Of a stretch of 64,000 bases of DNA, positions 1 to 11,315 are shown one piece after another. Each line of letters begins with the position of its first letter. Within the stretch, counting starts at the first letter, position 1. This DNA is from Terebella lapidaria (taxonomy: Eukaryota > Annelida > Polychaeta > Terebellida > Terebellidae): assembly GCA_949152475.1 (NCBI GenBank), contig OX424558.1:36466651-36530650 (forward strand). Reading direction: 5' to 3'. The notes beneath the pieces are model-generated. The model was not told the origin of the DNA and searched no databases. It worked only from the letters and a program-made list of their open reading frames with translations. The translations under genes and the position numbers were made by a program.

Positions 1-185
1 TTAGGCTAATAATTTTATTTAGGTCATCAGAATATTCGGCGTATATCATTTCCTATATGTCCACAACTGATTCCCAAGCTATAAAGTCGATAATAACCCT
101 TTTTTCCTGTGACCTTGAAAATTGGGTCAAATATCAAAATCAAGGTTACGAGAATATTAATCATATATCATTTCCTACGATCGAT
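1..185. repeat. Dispersed AT-rich repeat fragment
   Basis: This stretch matches, in inverted orientation, sequence near 41,265-41,400, and part of it matches 7,930-8,050. The shared part includes a run around an AAGTCGATAATAA core and an ATATCATTTCC core followed by AGAATATT and ACCTTGAA. It is a scattered non-coding repeat family. I see no gene in it; the short open frame over it has no recognisable features. Confidence 0.5.
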
Positions 186-189
186 TTCC

Positions 190-3100
190 TACAACCCAGT
201 CGGATCCTGAGCACCGATAGGAATGCGGATTCCGTTTCTGAGTCACTGTCAAAAATGCACAATGGCGTTCGAATCCCGAGACCTGATCGTGTCCCAGATA
301 CCGACAGGAATATGGACTGACGACATGGATGAGGCCCCTAGTTTTGCCCCCTTTTGTGAGGAGGATCGTGCGTTCACCAAGACTTGTTCTTCCAAGAGAA
401 GTTGTTGCTCGTTCGCTGCCGCCTGGGTCGCAGTTCCCCTGGAGCCCCCAGTGGATAACTCCTCCTCCGTGGACCCTGTTTTTCATGCGGCCTTCCGGCT
501 CCTCCCACGAACATGCACCAGCAGCTACCACTCAGTAGAAGCATCTGCCAGGTCTTCGAGTGCCGCCATAAGAAGAGACAAGGTGAAACGGTTGAAATTG
601 TTTCAAGCTTCACCTGCCATCGCATAAGGACTTTTCTGCTAAGTCTACGGAGCCCTCCATGGAGGCCCTACAGTTCATGTCACTACCTACCTCGGTCTCG
701 ACTTCACTCACTCAGCTGGAGGTACAGGAGGTACAATAGGCCCTGCGATCTGCCATTTTGATCGACTCTACTCAGGATTGGCTCCTCGCATCAGCCCGGG
801 ACCTGCTCGACGACCTCTTGTGCCAAGCCACAAGGGGCCCTCTCTCCGTAATTGCTCCAGGAGCAGCTCACCTCAGTGATTGGTCTCTTGAGTAGCGCGG
901 GCATTGCCATTCATGATCGTCTCCTCTAGACGACTTACGGCACATATGCAATCGAGCAATGGCGTAGGGATGTTACCTCAAGTCCTTGGTGTTTTAAGGC
1001 TTCGGCTGCCCTTTGGTCGAAGCTTCGCACAGCCCTCATGCTCCTAACCTGTGCACATGAAGTTCTATAGGACAAGGCTCAGAACTCCCTCTTCCACAGT
1101 GAAGACCTTGAGTTGGTTCAGGAGGAAAGCCAAGTTTTCAGACCGCATCCTGGGGGCCAAAAATCAACTTGTTCAAGACTTGCTGGTCAAGCAAAAAAAG
1201 CTGGAAGCCCACTTCCCAGTCACAGGCACCTTCGTCGTCCAAGGTCAAGAAGTCAAAGAAGCAGCCCTCACCAGTAACCCTGCCTCAACATCAGGCAAGC
1301 GCGATGGCCGTCACTCCGGCTCCAGTCACAGCGGCAAGTCCAAGGGCAGAATGGGCGTCCCGGCCCGGTCCACGCAGTAAATACCAAACCACAGGAAGAT
1401 TTCGTGTACCAAGATCACCAAGGGTGACACCCTCCCATTTCGGTCTTGTAGAGCCACCAGTTGGTGGGCGATTAAATCTCTTTTGGCCTGTTTGGAAAGA
1501 GATGACAGCCAGCCCTTGAATCACAGGGGTACTCTGGAAGGGATTCCAGATTCAGTTCATAAAAACACCTGTTCTGTCTCCCGTTCCCGAGCGCTTCACT
1601 CGTAACCACAGCGATGCCCAGATTCAGAAATGATCTCCAAAGGGGTCGTAAAACCGCGGATCTCAAGACTACGGGGTTCTACAGTATCATGTTTGTGGTT
1701 CCCAAGATTTCAGGCAGTTGGCGCCCAGTGATTGACTTGTCACCGCTGAACCCGTTTGTGAAGACTCCAAAAGTCGCCATGGAGACAGCCGAATTCAATT
1801 CGGTTAGCACTCCTGGTGGATGCTTGGGCAGTCTCTTTGGATCTGAAGGATGTCTTCTTCCACATTCCAATCCACCGAGCCTCCCACCGGTATCTGAGGT
1901 TCGCTTACCAGGGTCGTGTTTGGCAGTTCCGTGCCAGTTCCGTGTCACCTTCTCCATGGATATTCACTATTGTGCGGGAGATCCAAAGCCTTTCTCACCA
2001 ACGCGGTATCTTCCTACATCAGTACCTCGACGACTGGCTCTTACGTAATCAGTCTCGGAAAACCATGATGGAACACCACAATTGGCTGCTCAACACGTGT
2101 CAGACCATGGGCCTGGTTATCAATTTCGAGAAGTCGGATCTCACTTGTCTTTCTGGGCTACTGGTTTGTTACCACGTCAGGCATGGTATTCTCACCACTG
2201 GAGTGGATCCGCAAGCTGCATCCCCTCGTGGCCTCCTTTCTAGCCAATCCGTGTCAGTTGGCTGCCTCCTGGCAGTCCCTGCTGGGCCTTTTGGCTGCAA
2301 CGGAGAAGCTGGTGCTGCTTGGTCGCCTCCACATGTGAGAGCTCCATCAATGCCTGAGACTCAGTTGGTGTCAAGCTACTGACTCCGACTCTACTCTGGT
2401 TATGTTGGCTCCCATGACTCGCGAGTGCGTCCGGTGGTGGATTAAACTTGGAAATTCAATGCTGGGTTCTCCTTTCCATCTTCCGCTGCCAACCAAGCAT
2501 CTGTTTACAGATGCCAGTACGAAGGGCTGGGGCGCCCACTTGGGAGTTTCAAGAGATTTCGGGCCTATGGAGCGGTCACTATTTCATGGTACATATTAAT
2601 GCTCTGGAGTTGGAAGCCGTATCTCAGGCCCTGGCCAATTGGGCATCCGAGTTGAGGCCACTGTGTGTTGGGTGTTACTGACAGCCCAACGGTCGTGGCT
2701 TACATCAACAAGCAGTGTAGCACCCACTCTCTAACACTCAGTCGTCAGGTGTCTGCCTTGCTTCAATGGTGCAATGCCCAATCAATCCTGCTCCGGGCTC
2801 GTCACATTCTATGCCGTCTCAATGTTTTGACAGACATGCTTTCTCGCCGGGGTCAGGTGCAAGCTACCGAATGGACCTTGTCTGCAGCAGTCTTTCGGCA
2901 GCTGTGTCTACTTTGAGACTGACCTCACGTGGACCTGTTTGCCACTCAATGGAACAACAGGCTTCGTACGTTTGTGTCCCCAACCCCAGACCCTCAGGCG
3001 TGGATTATCGATGCTCTGTCAATGGATTGGGTGGGCCTGTATGCTTATGCTCACCCTCTGGTCATCTTGATGCCGCAAGTGATCGTCAAGGTCCGAGCAC

Positions 3101-4215
3101 ATCATTGCCACTTTCTGCTGATCGCTCCTCTGAAAACCAACAAGCCATGGTATCCAGAGCTTCTAGATCTCTTTATCGAGTCTCAATGCGGATGCTTCCC
3201 GAGGAGATCTGTTGATCCAGCCACGGTTTCTGGTGTTTCACCAGAGATCCACACCAGCTGGCTCATCACGCGTGGATGTTGTCCAACGATCCTTGCGCGC
3301 AGAGGGCTTTTCTAAAGAAGTGTCCTCTGGGATTGCACAGCCAAATTCTCTGGCGGTCTACGAGTCAAAATGGGCTTCAGTGCTTGGTGTGAGTGCAGGC
3401 ACACTGATTTTTTAACAGCCAATGCCCCCTTAATTGCTGAATTCCTATTGCTAAAATTCAATGAAGGGATCCGGAGGGTGACGTCTACCCTGGCGGGCTA
3501 TCGAACAGCTATCACAAGAAGTTTTTGCCGCGACAGGGTGTTGACTATGGGACTGATCAAGCCATGAGACCAGTCGCTGGGGCTGAACCGTCTGGCCTCC
3601 GCCCCATTCAAGCCCTTGACGTCGGCGCCCCTGAAGCTGGTCACATGGAAAACAGTCTTTCTCTAACCCTGGCTTCTGGCAGACATCGACGTGAGATTCA
3701 CACATTGGAAGCGTCAAGATTAGCTGGAAGGAGACTGGGCGTTCTCCCGTCTTTTCTGTCAAAACCCCAACTTTCCCCCAACTCCTCCGTTGGCGGTAGT
3801 GATCCCGGCTCTTGACGTCTCTCTTGGCACGGACTTGGAGAGAACCAAAGCCTTTCGCAAAGATAAAGAGCTCCTTTTTCGTCCCTTATTTGAAGAGTTT
3901 TCAAGAAAGATAATAATTCACCGACAATTTCTTCTTGGATTAAGAAGTGCATTCGGATGTGCTATGATATAGCTGATCAGCCGACTGCCTGTTCTTTTCG
4001 GGAATGAGCGCACAACGTACGGGCCATTAGTGTACATTGGTAATACTCCGTTGTTGCGGGTTATGAGTGCTTGTTCGTGGTCATGCCATAACAGTTTCAC
4101 TTCTCATTATCTCAGAGACATAGCATGGACGTCTGAGGAGGGCCTCCAGCTGGGACGTGTCGTTGCGGGCCAACACGCCCTGCCCAGCCGTGTTCTCACG
4201 GTTTACTTTTTTACT
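190..4215 (+). mobile_element. DIRS-type tyrosine-recombinase retrotransposon, fossil
   Basis: A broken DIRS-like retroelement. In order it shows a gag-like Ser/Pro-rich region (about 310-1,520), reverse transcriptase (about 1,610-2,380, with a PKISGSWRPVIDL motif and a YLDD active-site box), RNase H (about 2,400-2,910, with FTDAS), the conserved DIRS segment after RNase H (about 2,925-3,200), a tyrosine-recombinase-like region (about 3,210-3,780) and a non-coding right end to about 4,215. DIRS elements are known to integrate by tyrosine recombinase rather than by an integrase. The reading frame is interrupted about five or more times, so this copy is dead and probably of moderate age. Both outer ends are approximate because I could not define its terminal repeats. 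Confidence 0.8.
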
Positions 4216-4230
4216 CCACTGAGAGTTTTT

Positions 4231-4792
4231 AGGTTACCGGACCTATGATCTGATAACCTATTGCCTGGCGTTGCGTCCGTCGTCCGTCCATCGTCCGTCC
4301 ACATTTTTATCTTTAGATCGGCGGCCATTTTCTCGAAAACTATCTGATCAGTTTGAGATTTTTGTTTCAAAAGATTCCCCTTATGTACCTTTATGAGGTG
4401 TATAAGTTTTGTTGCCCTTGAATCGACGGTCTTCGTGTGGCGGCCATTTTGAATTTTTGACGGGTCGGCGAAAAAATTTTTTTTTTTGCCCAAGTTGCAT
4501 TACTATCCATTTTGGGTCATTTCTAGGCAAAAAAGAAATTTTCACTCTTTAAAAAAAAATTGGGCTTGTAAAATTTTCACAATTTTTTCCCTTCATAATG
4601 GGAGCTGCCAGAACTGTACTCTTAGAACGCCTGAAGACAGACCTTAGAAATTGGTACTTTCATATGGGAAGTCATATATCGTGACTTGTAAGGTGACCTT
4701 GGATGACCTTGAAAGGTCAAAACAGCCATTTTTGGGTCGAAAGATGCCCAACATTATTGTGCACCTGGTCAACCAAATTTGTCCGGTAACCT
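4231..4792. repeat. Small inverted-repeat element
   Basis: An 11-bp inverted repeat (AGGTTACCGGA at 4,231-4,241 and its complement at 4,782-4,792) bounds about 560 bp with no coding capacity. The inside has GTCCGTCC short repeats and poly-T and poly-A runs. Related wording (GTCCGGAAACCTATTTGAGCCC) recurs near 31,322, so this is a dispersed family. It is probably a non-autonomous DNA transposon; target-site duplications were not clear. Confidence 0.45.
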
Positions 4793-5196
4793 ATCTTAGC
4801 CCTTGGGCTAATTTTCTGTTTGACTGTACATAGCATTTTTCAAAATGATGCAAGAAAAGAAGAAAATTAAAAAAAAAACCCAATGGCACAGCACAAAAAT
4901 ATCAAAAATTGTTCGGACAATACGTCGCCTTACTTGATCCGAATGGATTCCTCAGTTGTGTGTCGATACTAGTGCAAGAGGATTTTGAACTTATATACTC
5001 CTTTGGATATATCGTTTGCGAAAGATTCCCAGATCCTCCTATTTTAATCACCCTTGTTACCCTTAATTGGACTTGGATTTATTTGACACTTACAAAAGCA
5101 TTGCGTGATAATGTGTGCAATTATTGAACCATGGAATGGACAGTTCAAGTTTCGGGAAGTTGAGCGGATTCAAGACAGAATTTCTTCCCTTGGTCA

Positions 5197-7690
5197 ATCA
5201 ATCAATCAATCAATTTATTTGGAAACGTACATGTGATGGCACAAAAATAACAGTGATATTTACAGGATACGATTCCAAGACATTACAAGAGCCGTTAGGC
5301 TGTGATTCCAGGTAGTTTATACAGTGTATTGAATATTAATTAAACACATCTTAAATCATGGAGTTGTAATGCCTTAATAATTGGGGGGACAGAAGGGAAA
5401 ACCGATGTCTTCTAAACGCTGGTACACTGGTATGCTGGTACAAGCATTGCAAGGTGCATGAACTCAACAATACTGCTCATTTCGTGTATGCCTCAATAAG
5501 CCTTACAATGCTTGTACCAGTATACCAGCGTACCAGCGTTTAGAAGACATCGAGGGAAAACATACGTTTATTGGGGGACAAAGAACGGGGAGAAAAACCC
5601 TAAACCGATACACTCAAACGTTAAGGACAGAATACGTAGACACATATGCAATCATACTCAGTATCACGAAACAATTAGACCATGTAGACAGTAACCTATG
5701 CTAAGCACGGAACACGTGGACAAACACATACGATCTTACACATAGACACGAACACATGGATGAACACACACAGACATACACAAATACAATAACATACAGC
5801 TCACTCATATACAACACATTCACGTACAGCTCGTTCACATGCGTTCACATTCACTATTATAACACAGTCATAACATGGAAGAGCTCATTCACACCTGCCA
5901 GTTGAAACAGTGTCACAGACCCTTGCCCGACGAAGTAGAACGCCAGGTCAGCTGCCGCGCAGCAGAACGACGCCACATGCACCGAAGTGTGAGATTCACT
6001 TGAGTAAGGTGTGGTTTTAACATATGATTCAATATTGTTTGATGAGTAATCTTTTGACTCGATTGCTGAAGCACTTAACCGACTTAGATTCTTTTATATC
6101 AGTGGACAATTCCTGCCATAATTTAGGACCAATATGTAAATATGATTGGATAGATAATAAGGAGTTTTTACTGTCAAAGTATGGATTATTTTTCTGACGT
6201 GTATCATGGCTTGAACTTACTGGTTTAAAGATTTCATTTAGGTTCAAGGGAAGATTATAGTTAATTTGATTATACATGAATTTCAAGGTATGTAATCTTT
6301 TGAGGTCATCTATTTTGAGTATATTCAACTGTTTAAAAAGATGATTTACCGGTGAGTTGTAAGTTTCGCTGAAGATTGCTCTCATGACTTTCCTTTGCAT
6401 TATTTCTAATGGTTTGATTAGTTGTTTAGCGGCGTTACCCCATAACATAATGCCATATTCTATATATGGTTGAAATAATGAAAAATATAATGTTTTTAAG
6501 TGACCTACCTGCAGGGTATTTTTGGCTGATTTTATAGCAAATTGAGCACTCGATAACTTTGATTTAATATGTTTAAGATGAATGTCCCATTTTAGTTGAT
6601 CATCAATAATTAACCCTAAAAATTTTGCATATTTCTCTCTTTTAATGATATTATCACCAATACGTATGTTTTCAGTGTGGTCTTGTGGCTGACTTCTTTT
6701 ATAGTCAAAAACTATAAAGGTTGTTTTCCCTACATTTAGTGACAACTTATTTGCCCTAAACCAGTCTGTTAGCACCGCAAGATCTGTGTTTGTATTTTTA
6801 TAAAGTGTATTGATATTAGGGGCAGACGAATAGATAGTGGTATCATCTGCAAATAAAATGCAATTTGTTTTAGATAAGGAATTAGGCATATCGTTAGTAT
6901 AAATAATGAACAATAGGGGTCCCAAGATTGAACCCTGAGGAACACCACATTGTACCGATTCTAGATCCGATTTTTTATCTTTATATTGGGTAAAATGTTT
7001 CCTATTAGTCAAATAACTTTTGAACCATTGAAGGGGGATACCGCGGATACCGTAATAGTGTAGTCTATCAATTAGAATATTGTGATCTATAGTATCGAAT
7101 GCTTTAGATAAATCGAGAAATGTTGCCCAGGGTATGCTGTTTATTGTCTAATGCATTGATAATGTGTGTGCATAGTTCAGTAATTGCCTGTATAGTTGAA
7201 TGCTTGGATCTAAATCCATACTGACTAGCAAATAAGAACTTAGTCATGTAATGGTAAAGACGTTTATAGATAACTTTTTCGAACACTTTAGATATTGAAG
7301 CTAATAGGGATATTGGACGATAATTAGAGAAGTCAGTTTTATCTTTGGATTTATAGACAGGCACTACTTTTGCTGTTTTCAGTGATTCAGGGAATATGCC
7401 AGTTTCAATAGATATATTTATTAGAATTACAAGTGGATTAACGATGGATTTGTTCAATTGTTTTAGGAGCCAGGAAGAGATGCCGTCATTGCCAGATGAT
7501 CGCTTAGGTTTCAGTTCAGAAATAATCAGCGATACTTCATTTACATCAGTAGGGCTCAGATAGAGACTCGATTTCGGGTCCGCTTGTTTAACTTTTAAAT
7601 AATGATGGAATGGTTTAGAGGGTTTTGGTATCTTGTTTGATAATGAGGGTCCTATATGGGTGAAAAAATCACTAAAACATGTACCTTTTA
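5197..7690 (-). mobile_element. 5'-truncated CR1/Jockey-like LINE
   Basis: The minus strand encodes the reverse-transcriptase part of a non-LTR retrotransposon. The upstream frame (7,457-7,104, extending to about 7,690 in the same frame without a start) has the fingers region with YRPISLL and QYGFRSKHST. The next frame (7,012-6,029) has CGVPQGSILGPLLF and FADDT, then the thumb and C-terminal region ending near 6,029. The two parts are joined by one frameshift near 7,110, so the copy is not translatable as a whole. The endonuclease and ORF1 parts are missing. The 3' end is marked by a short (TTGA)n run at about 5,197-5,215 after a 3' UTR that has received a 150-bp inverted-repeat insertion. 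Confidence 0.8.
5403..5552. mobile_element. 150-bp hairpin MITE-like element
   Basis: Two arms of about 48-50 bp (CGATGTCTTCTAAACGCTGG at the left edge and its complement at the right) are separated by about 50 bp. The arms match at nearly every position. It lies inside the 3' UTR of the neighbouring minus-strand LINE, so it inserted after that LINE. It has no coding capacity. Confidence 0.7.
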
Positions 7691-8906
7691 TCGCACTTGT
7701 ATCCTGGTACTAGATCTAATCAGGTAGGGACGGGTACAAATCCCACCTCCTATGTCTATTCTGATTTTACTCCTGCAGTATTATGCAGGCAATGTATAGG
7801 ACAATAATTCGTCGTTTTAAAAGTTAAAACTAGTATTTTTACTTACTTCCATAATACTACTAAAGTGTCCCATCCAGCCTGCCCCTTTTCCTTTGTACTC
7901 GTCCCTGAGACAAGGAATTATTGGGAATGGAGGAAGTTGGTACGGTGCTGCAACTTATTATTGATTTTACAGATCAGCAATCAATTGTAGACATTTAGAA
8001 AATGATATATGCTGAATATTCTCGCGACCTTGAACTTGAAACAAAGTGAAAATGCCAACCACAGTGCCATTCTTTATGGAGACAAACATGAAATACTGAA
8101 TTGTATCAAATTGGTGATAAACAACGAGGCAGTTGGAGAAGATCTCATTTTAAATGAATACCTGTAATGATGATTGTGTTTGTAAGCTCCTCAATCTGAT
8201 TGTCAGGCATTATTCCAGACAGTTGGTCATGCGGTATAATACCCCCTGTATAAAATGAATAAGAATAAAAGCGAATGAGAGGAGTGTAGATAAATATAGA
8301 GACATCACAATTATATAGTTGTATAGGGGAATTTTTAAAGAGCGTTCGCAATACACGTCTCAACAAATTCACGGAAAACTGTGTCTTGACTGGTGCTGAA
8401 CAAGCCGGATTTCGTAGAGCTCACACCCACATCGATCATGTCTTCACTCTCAAATGTTTGTTAGATATATTTTATCCAATTTTTTTTTGCGCATTCATTG
8501 ATTAAAAAAAATTCATTCGGTAGTAGAGTGCGCCTGTGGAGTAATATGATCGCTAGTGGCATAATCGGTAAAGTTTTTGATGTCATATTGAATATGTAAA
8601 TGCTAAATTTTGTGTCAAAAGTTTCCATGTTAAATAGAATTTATTCATTTGTATGAATGGAGTAAGACAAGGAGAAATTTTTTTTCGCTCCCGTTCTCGA
8701 TATTCTTAAATAACCCACGAAGCTTCTTACCAGAGAAGTACGTTAGTCTATTCTATCTGAGAGAAACCGGTTCAGGCTACCTCCCGAGCTATCCCCTAAG
8801 AAAAATCCCCAAACGACCTGCAACTGGCTATGGATGGTATGAAAGAGAGCTGTGATAATCCTTTGAAAGTTGTAAAGACACAAGCAAAGTTGTACTAACA
8901 AGTGAA

Positions 8907-9390
8907 CTTTCGTCTGTCTTGAACGGCAGACGTCATCTGCCTATTCATCTATATTCATTGGACGTGATTCTTGCGATCCTTTTCCCGTTAATGCTCCAGT
9001 AGTGTTTGTGACCTCCGTCGTTGTTAGGTCAGCAAATGTTCTGGGCTCCCTCGTCAATCTAGCTTGTTGAGTTGTAGCATCCAAAATATCACCTGTAGGG
9101 GTGGTAAATTGTTCTCGCATCATTGGTAATCAGTCTCATCTTTTGGTACTTTGAAGGATGATGAAAGAATGGAAATGGCATACTGATATCCTAAATGTAT
9201 GTATAGTAGATCATATTTGCCTCGTGATAGTTCTACTGGCAGATAAGTTAATTCATCTGAAGTTCCAGAAATGTTTGTAGTCAGCTTAGTTGATGATGTT
9301 GATATTGGATGATTCGTGGTTGATGTCGTTTGAGGAAGACTGGCATCCGGTGTCAGTCTAATGCAGTCTGCCGTTCAAGACAGACGAAAG
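8907..9390. mobile_element. 484-bp unit bounded by perfect 25-bp inverted repeats
   Basis: The sequence from CTTTCGTCTG to GGCAGAC (8,907-8,931) is repeated exactly in inverse orientation at 9,366-9,390. The unit splits a LINE relic, consistent with insertion as a mobile unit. Its interior carries a minus-strand Thr/Ser-rich open stretch that looks like a receptor stalk exon. No transposase is present, so it would be non-autonomous, possibly a captured-fragment element. I did not find a clear target-site duplication. Confidence 0.6.
8944..9357 (-). pseudogene. Stalk-exon-like relic of the receptor family
   Basis: On the minus strand, two open stretches encode Thr/Ser-rich sequence. One starts RLTPDASLPQTTSTTN (about 9,356 leftwards), and the second is the MREQFTTPTGDI frame ending at 8,944. 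The opening RLTP resembles the start of the stalk exons of genes C (YRLTPKTP) and D (SRLTPKPP) in this window. An in-frame stop separates the two parts. No ectodomain, membrane or tail exon accompanies it, and it is opposite in orientation to the cluster. Low-complexity sequence makes the homology tentative. Confidence 0.35.
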
Positions 9391-10010
9391 CTCATTGGTT
9401 AGTAAACACTTTACTTATATCTTTATAACTTACAAGAAATATGAATTTACCGAGCTGATGAACGTGCTTCCAGAATTGTGATACTTTCAAACTAAATATC
9501 AATGGTAACAAACCAAAGTGATTTTAAGACAACACGAAAATGAGCATGAAATTTATTTTGGTAATGACTTGCTAGATTTAACCTACGAGTATAATCATAC
9601 CTCGGAGTAACATTTAACTGCAACAGCTCTTTCAAAAAGGCGATTTCAAATAATTTTGTTAACCGCATCAAGGGCCATGTTTGGATTTGTGAGGAAAGGA
9701 CGTGCTCTCAATTTTGACACAGACCTGATGTTAAAATTGTTTGACTCAATAGTAGTTCACATCCTTCTGTAAGGCTCTGAAGTCTGGGGCTATTTAAATT
9801 CGGCACTAATTTCCCATTATGAGGTGAAGGCGACTTGGTTATAGGCATACCCCAGATGTCACATTTCTCCATCATAATGTCGCATGTACCATCACCACAA
9901 TGCTATTAATATTATTATTACTATGATTACAATATTGATGGGCAGATATACCCTATTCGCGGGATCTCATGCCAACTTACTAACACCGCAAAAATATCTG
10001 GATTCGTTTT

Positions 10011-10390
10011 TATGGGCCTGGGTATCGTTGTATGTCTGGTGGTCGCGTTATGGGCCTGGGTATCGTTGTATGTCTGGTGGTCGCGTTATGGGCCTGGGTG
10101 TCGCTGTATGCCTGGTGGTCGCGTTATGGGCCTGGGTGTCGCTGTATGCCTGGTGGTCGCGTTATGGGCCTGGGTATCGCTGTATGTCTGGTGGTCGCGT
10201 TATGGGCCTGGGTGTCGCTGTATGCCTGGTGGTTGCGTTATGGGCCTGGGTGTCGCTGTATGCCTGGTGGTCGCGTTATGGGCCTGGGTATCGCTGTATG
10301 TCTGGTGGTCGCGTTATGGGCCTGGGTGTCGCTGTATGCCTGGTGGTCGCGTTATGGGCCTGGGTGTCGCTGTATGCCTGGTGGTCACGG
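10011..10390. repeat. 38-bp minisatellite, ten copies
   Basis: Ten head-to-tail copies of a 38-bp GC-rich unit, TATGGGCCTGGGTRTCGYTG followed by TATGYCTGGTGGTCGCGT. The copies differ mainly at two C/T and A/G positions that alternate between units. Because 38 is not a multiple of three and the unit lacks stops on the plus strand, all three plus frames stay open and produce apparent proteins of 124-175 residues that I regard as artefacts. Confidence 0.95.
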
Positions 10391-10530
10391 TTTGGGACGG
10401 CGTTAAGCTGAAAAGTTGACTATAATTTAACAAGAAAAAGCGAGACCAAAGTCAGACATACCCCTATCGATAATGTTGTTATTATTATAATATGTATTTG
10501 TAAAAAAAATCCCTTCCATATATACAATTT

Positions 10531-10650
10531 TTACGGAAGCGCAGTGCTGACACATGAGAAAAAAATTTAAGTCGTTTTAACGAGATATTATCTCGTTAAA
10601 ACGACTTTTTTTCTTTCTTTTTCTCATATGGCAGCACTGTGCTACCGTAG
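10531..10650. repeat. Long hairpin, 120 bp
   Basis: The core is a perfect palindrome with 19-bp arms around one base (AAGTCGTTTTAACGAGATA at 10,569-10,587 and its complement at 10,589-10,607). It is flanked by imperfect outer arms, TTACGGAAGCGCAGTGCTGA and the complement ending near 10,650. It is a MITE-like element or a cruciform-forming repeat, with no coding capacity. Confidence 0.75.
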
Positions 10651-11315
10651 AAAACCACATTATTGTATACAATATTGTTTTTGTTGGACGAGACATTCTG
10701 TCGTTTTCTTCAGTTAACCCATTGTCCATTGGCATTCTTCCTTTAGGAACTTTTCCCTCTCCACAAATACTTGAGTACTACCGATGAAAAACGCTATTCT
10801 ACGAGAATAAAAGCAAGAAGAGGTTGAGAGGCAAAAAAGTAAAACACAGACAAATAAAACAGGTAATAAAATGAGATCGTGATGAAAATTCAATAAGGGT
10901 ATTAGATTGAAACAAAATACCTAAAAGTGTTTTATTAAAAAATTATTCAAATTGATAACAGTAAATGACAAAGTTTGGAGTTCATATTCGTGAGAATAAT
11001 TCTACAGATTCGTAGATATCAACTTTTATGAGCTACGGTACTAGATATCGAAAACAAGAGTGAAAAGAAAAGTACTGGCAGTAAGATTGAAAAACAGCAC
11101 AATCCTGGTCAATACAATCACAAACGAATAGTATCTAGTGTAATTATAAATCAGTTTTACTCCCATGCGTGGAACCTGGACGTATGTTCGTGAAGGTTGC
11201 AAGTGTAAAATCCAGCCACCTACTCACACATACATATGTAGTGGATAGAAGATTTTATACTTATACGCAGGAGTCGCACCTCTTGTGCATCTCACTCGAG
11301 ACTTTATGTATTTCA

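Larger units (their letters stand above)
8085..9840 (+). mobile_element. Decayed LINE fragment, split by an insertion
   Basis: Plus-strand translation gives scattered reverse-transcriptase motifs in several frames: GEDLILNEY near 8,135, SGIIPD near 8,200, EQAGFR near 8,398, NGVRQGE near 8,655, and a C-terminal GSEVWGY near 9,773. They follow the same order as in the complete LINE at 46.6-51.8 kb (GDDLIINEF, SGVIPES, EQAGFR, GVRQGE, GCEVWGC), so it belongs to the same clade. Many frameshifts make it an old relic. The block between 8,907 and 9,390 is an unrelated inverted-repeat insertion. Confidence 0.65.

Noticed and set aside
175-531. Minus-strand frames of about 80-120 residues in the DIRS fossil
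   Set aside because: They are shadows of the plus-strand fossil coding region.
10011-10419. Three overlapping proteins of 124-175 residues rich in Gly, Trp and Val
   Set aside because: They are three frames of one 38-bp minisatellite unit and repeat with its period.
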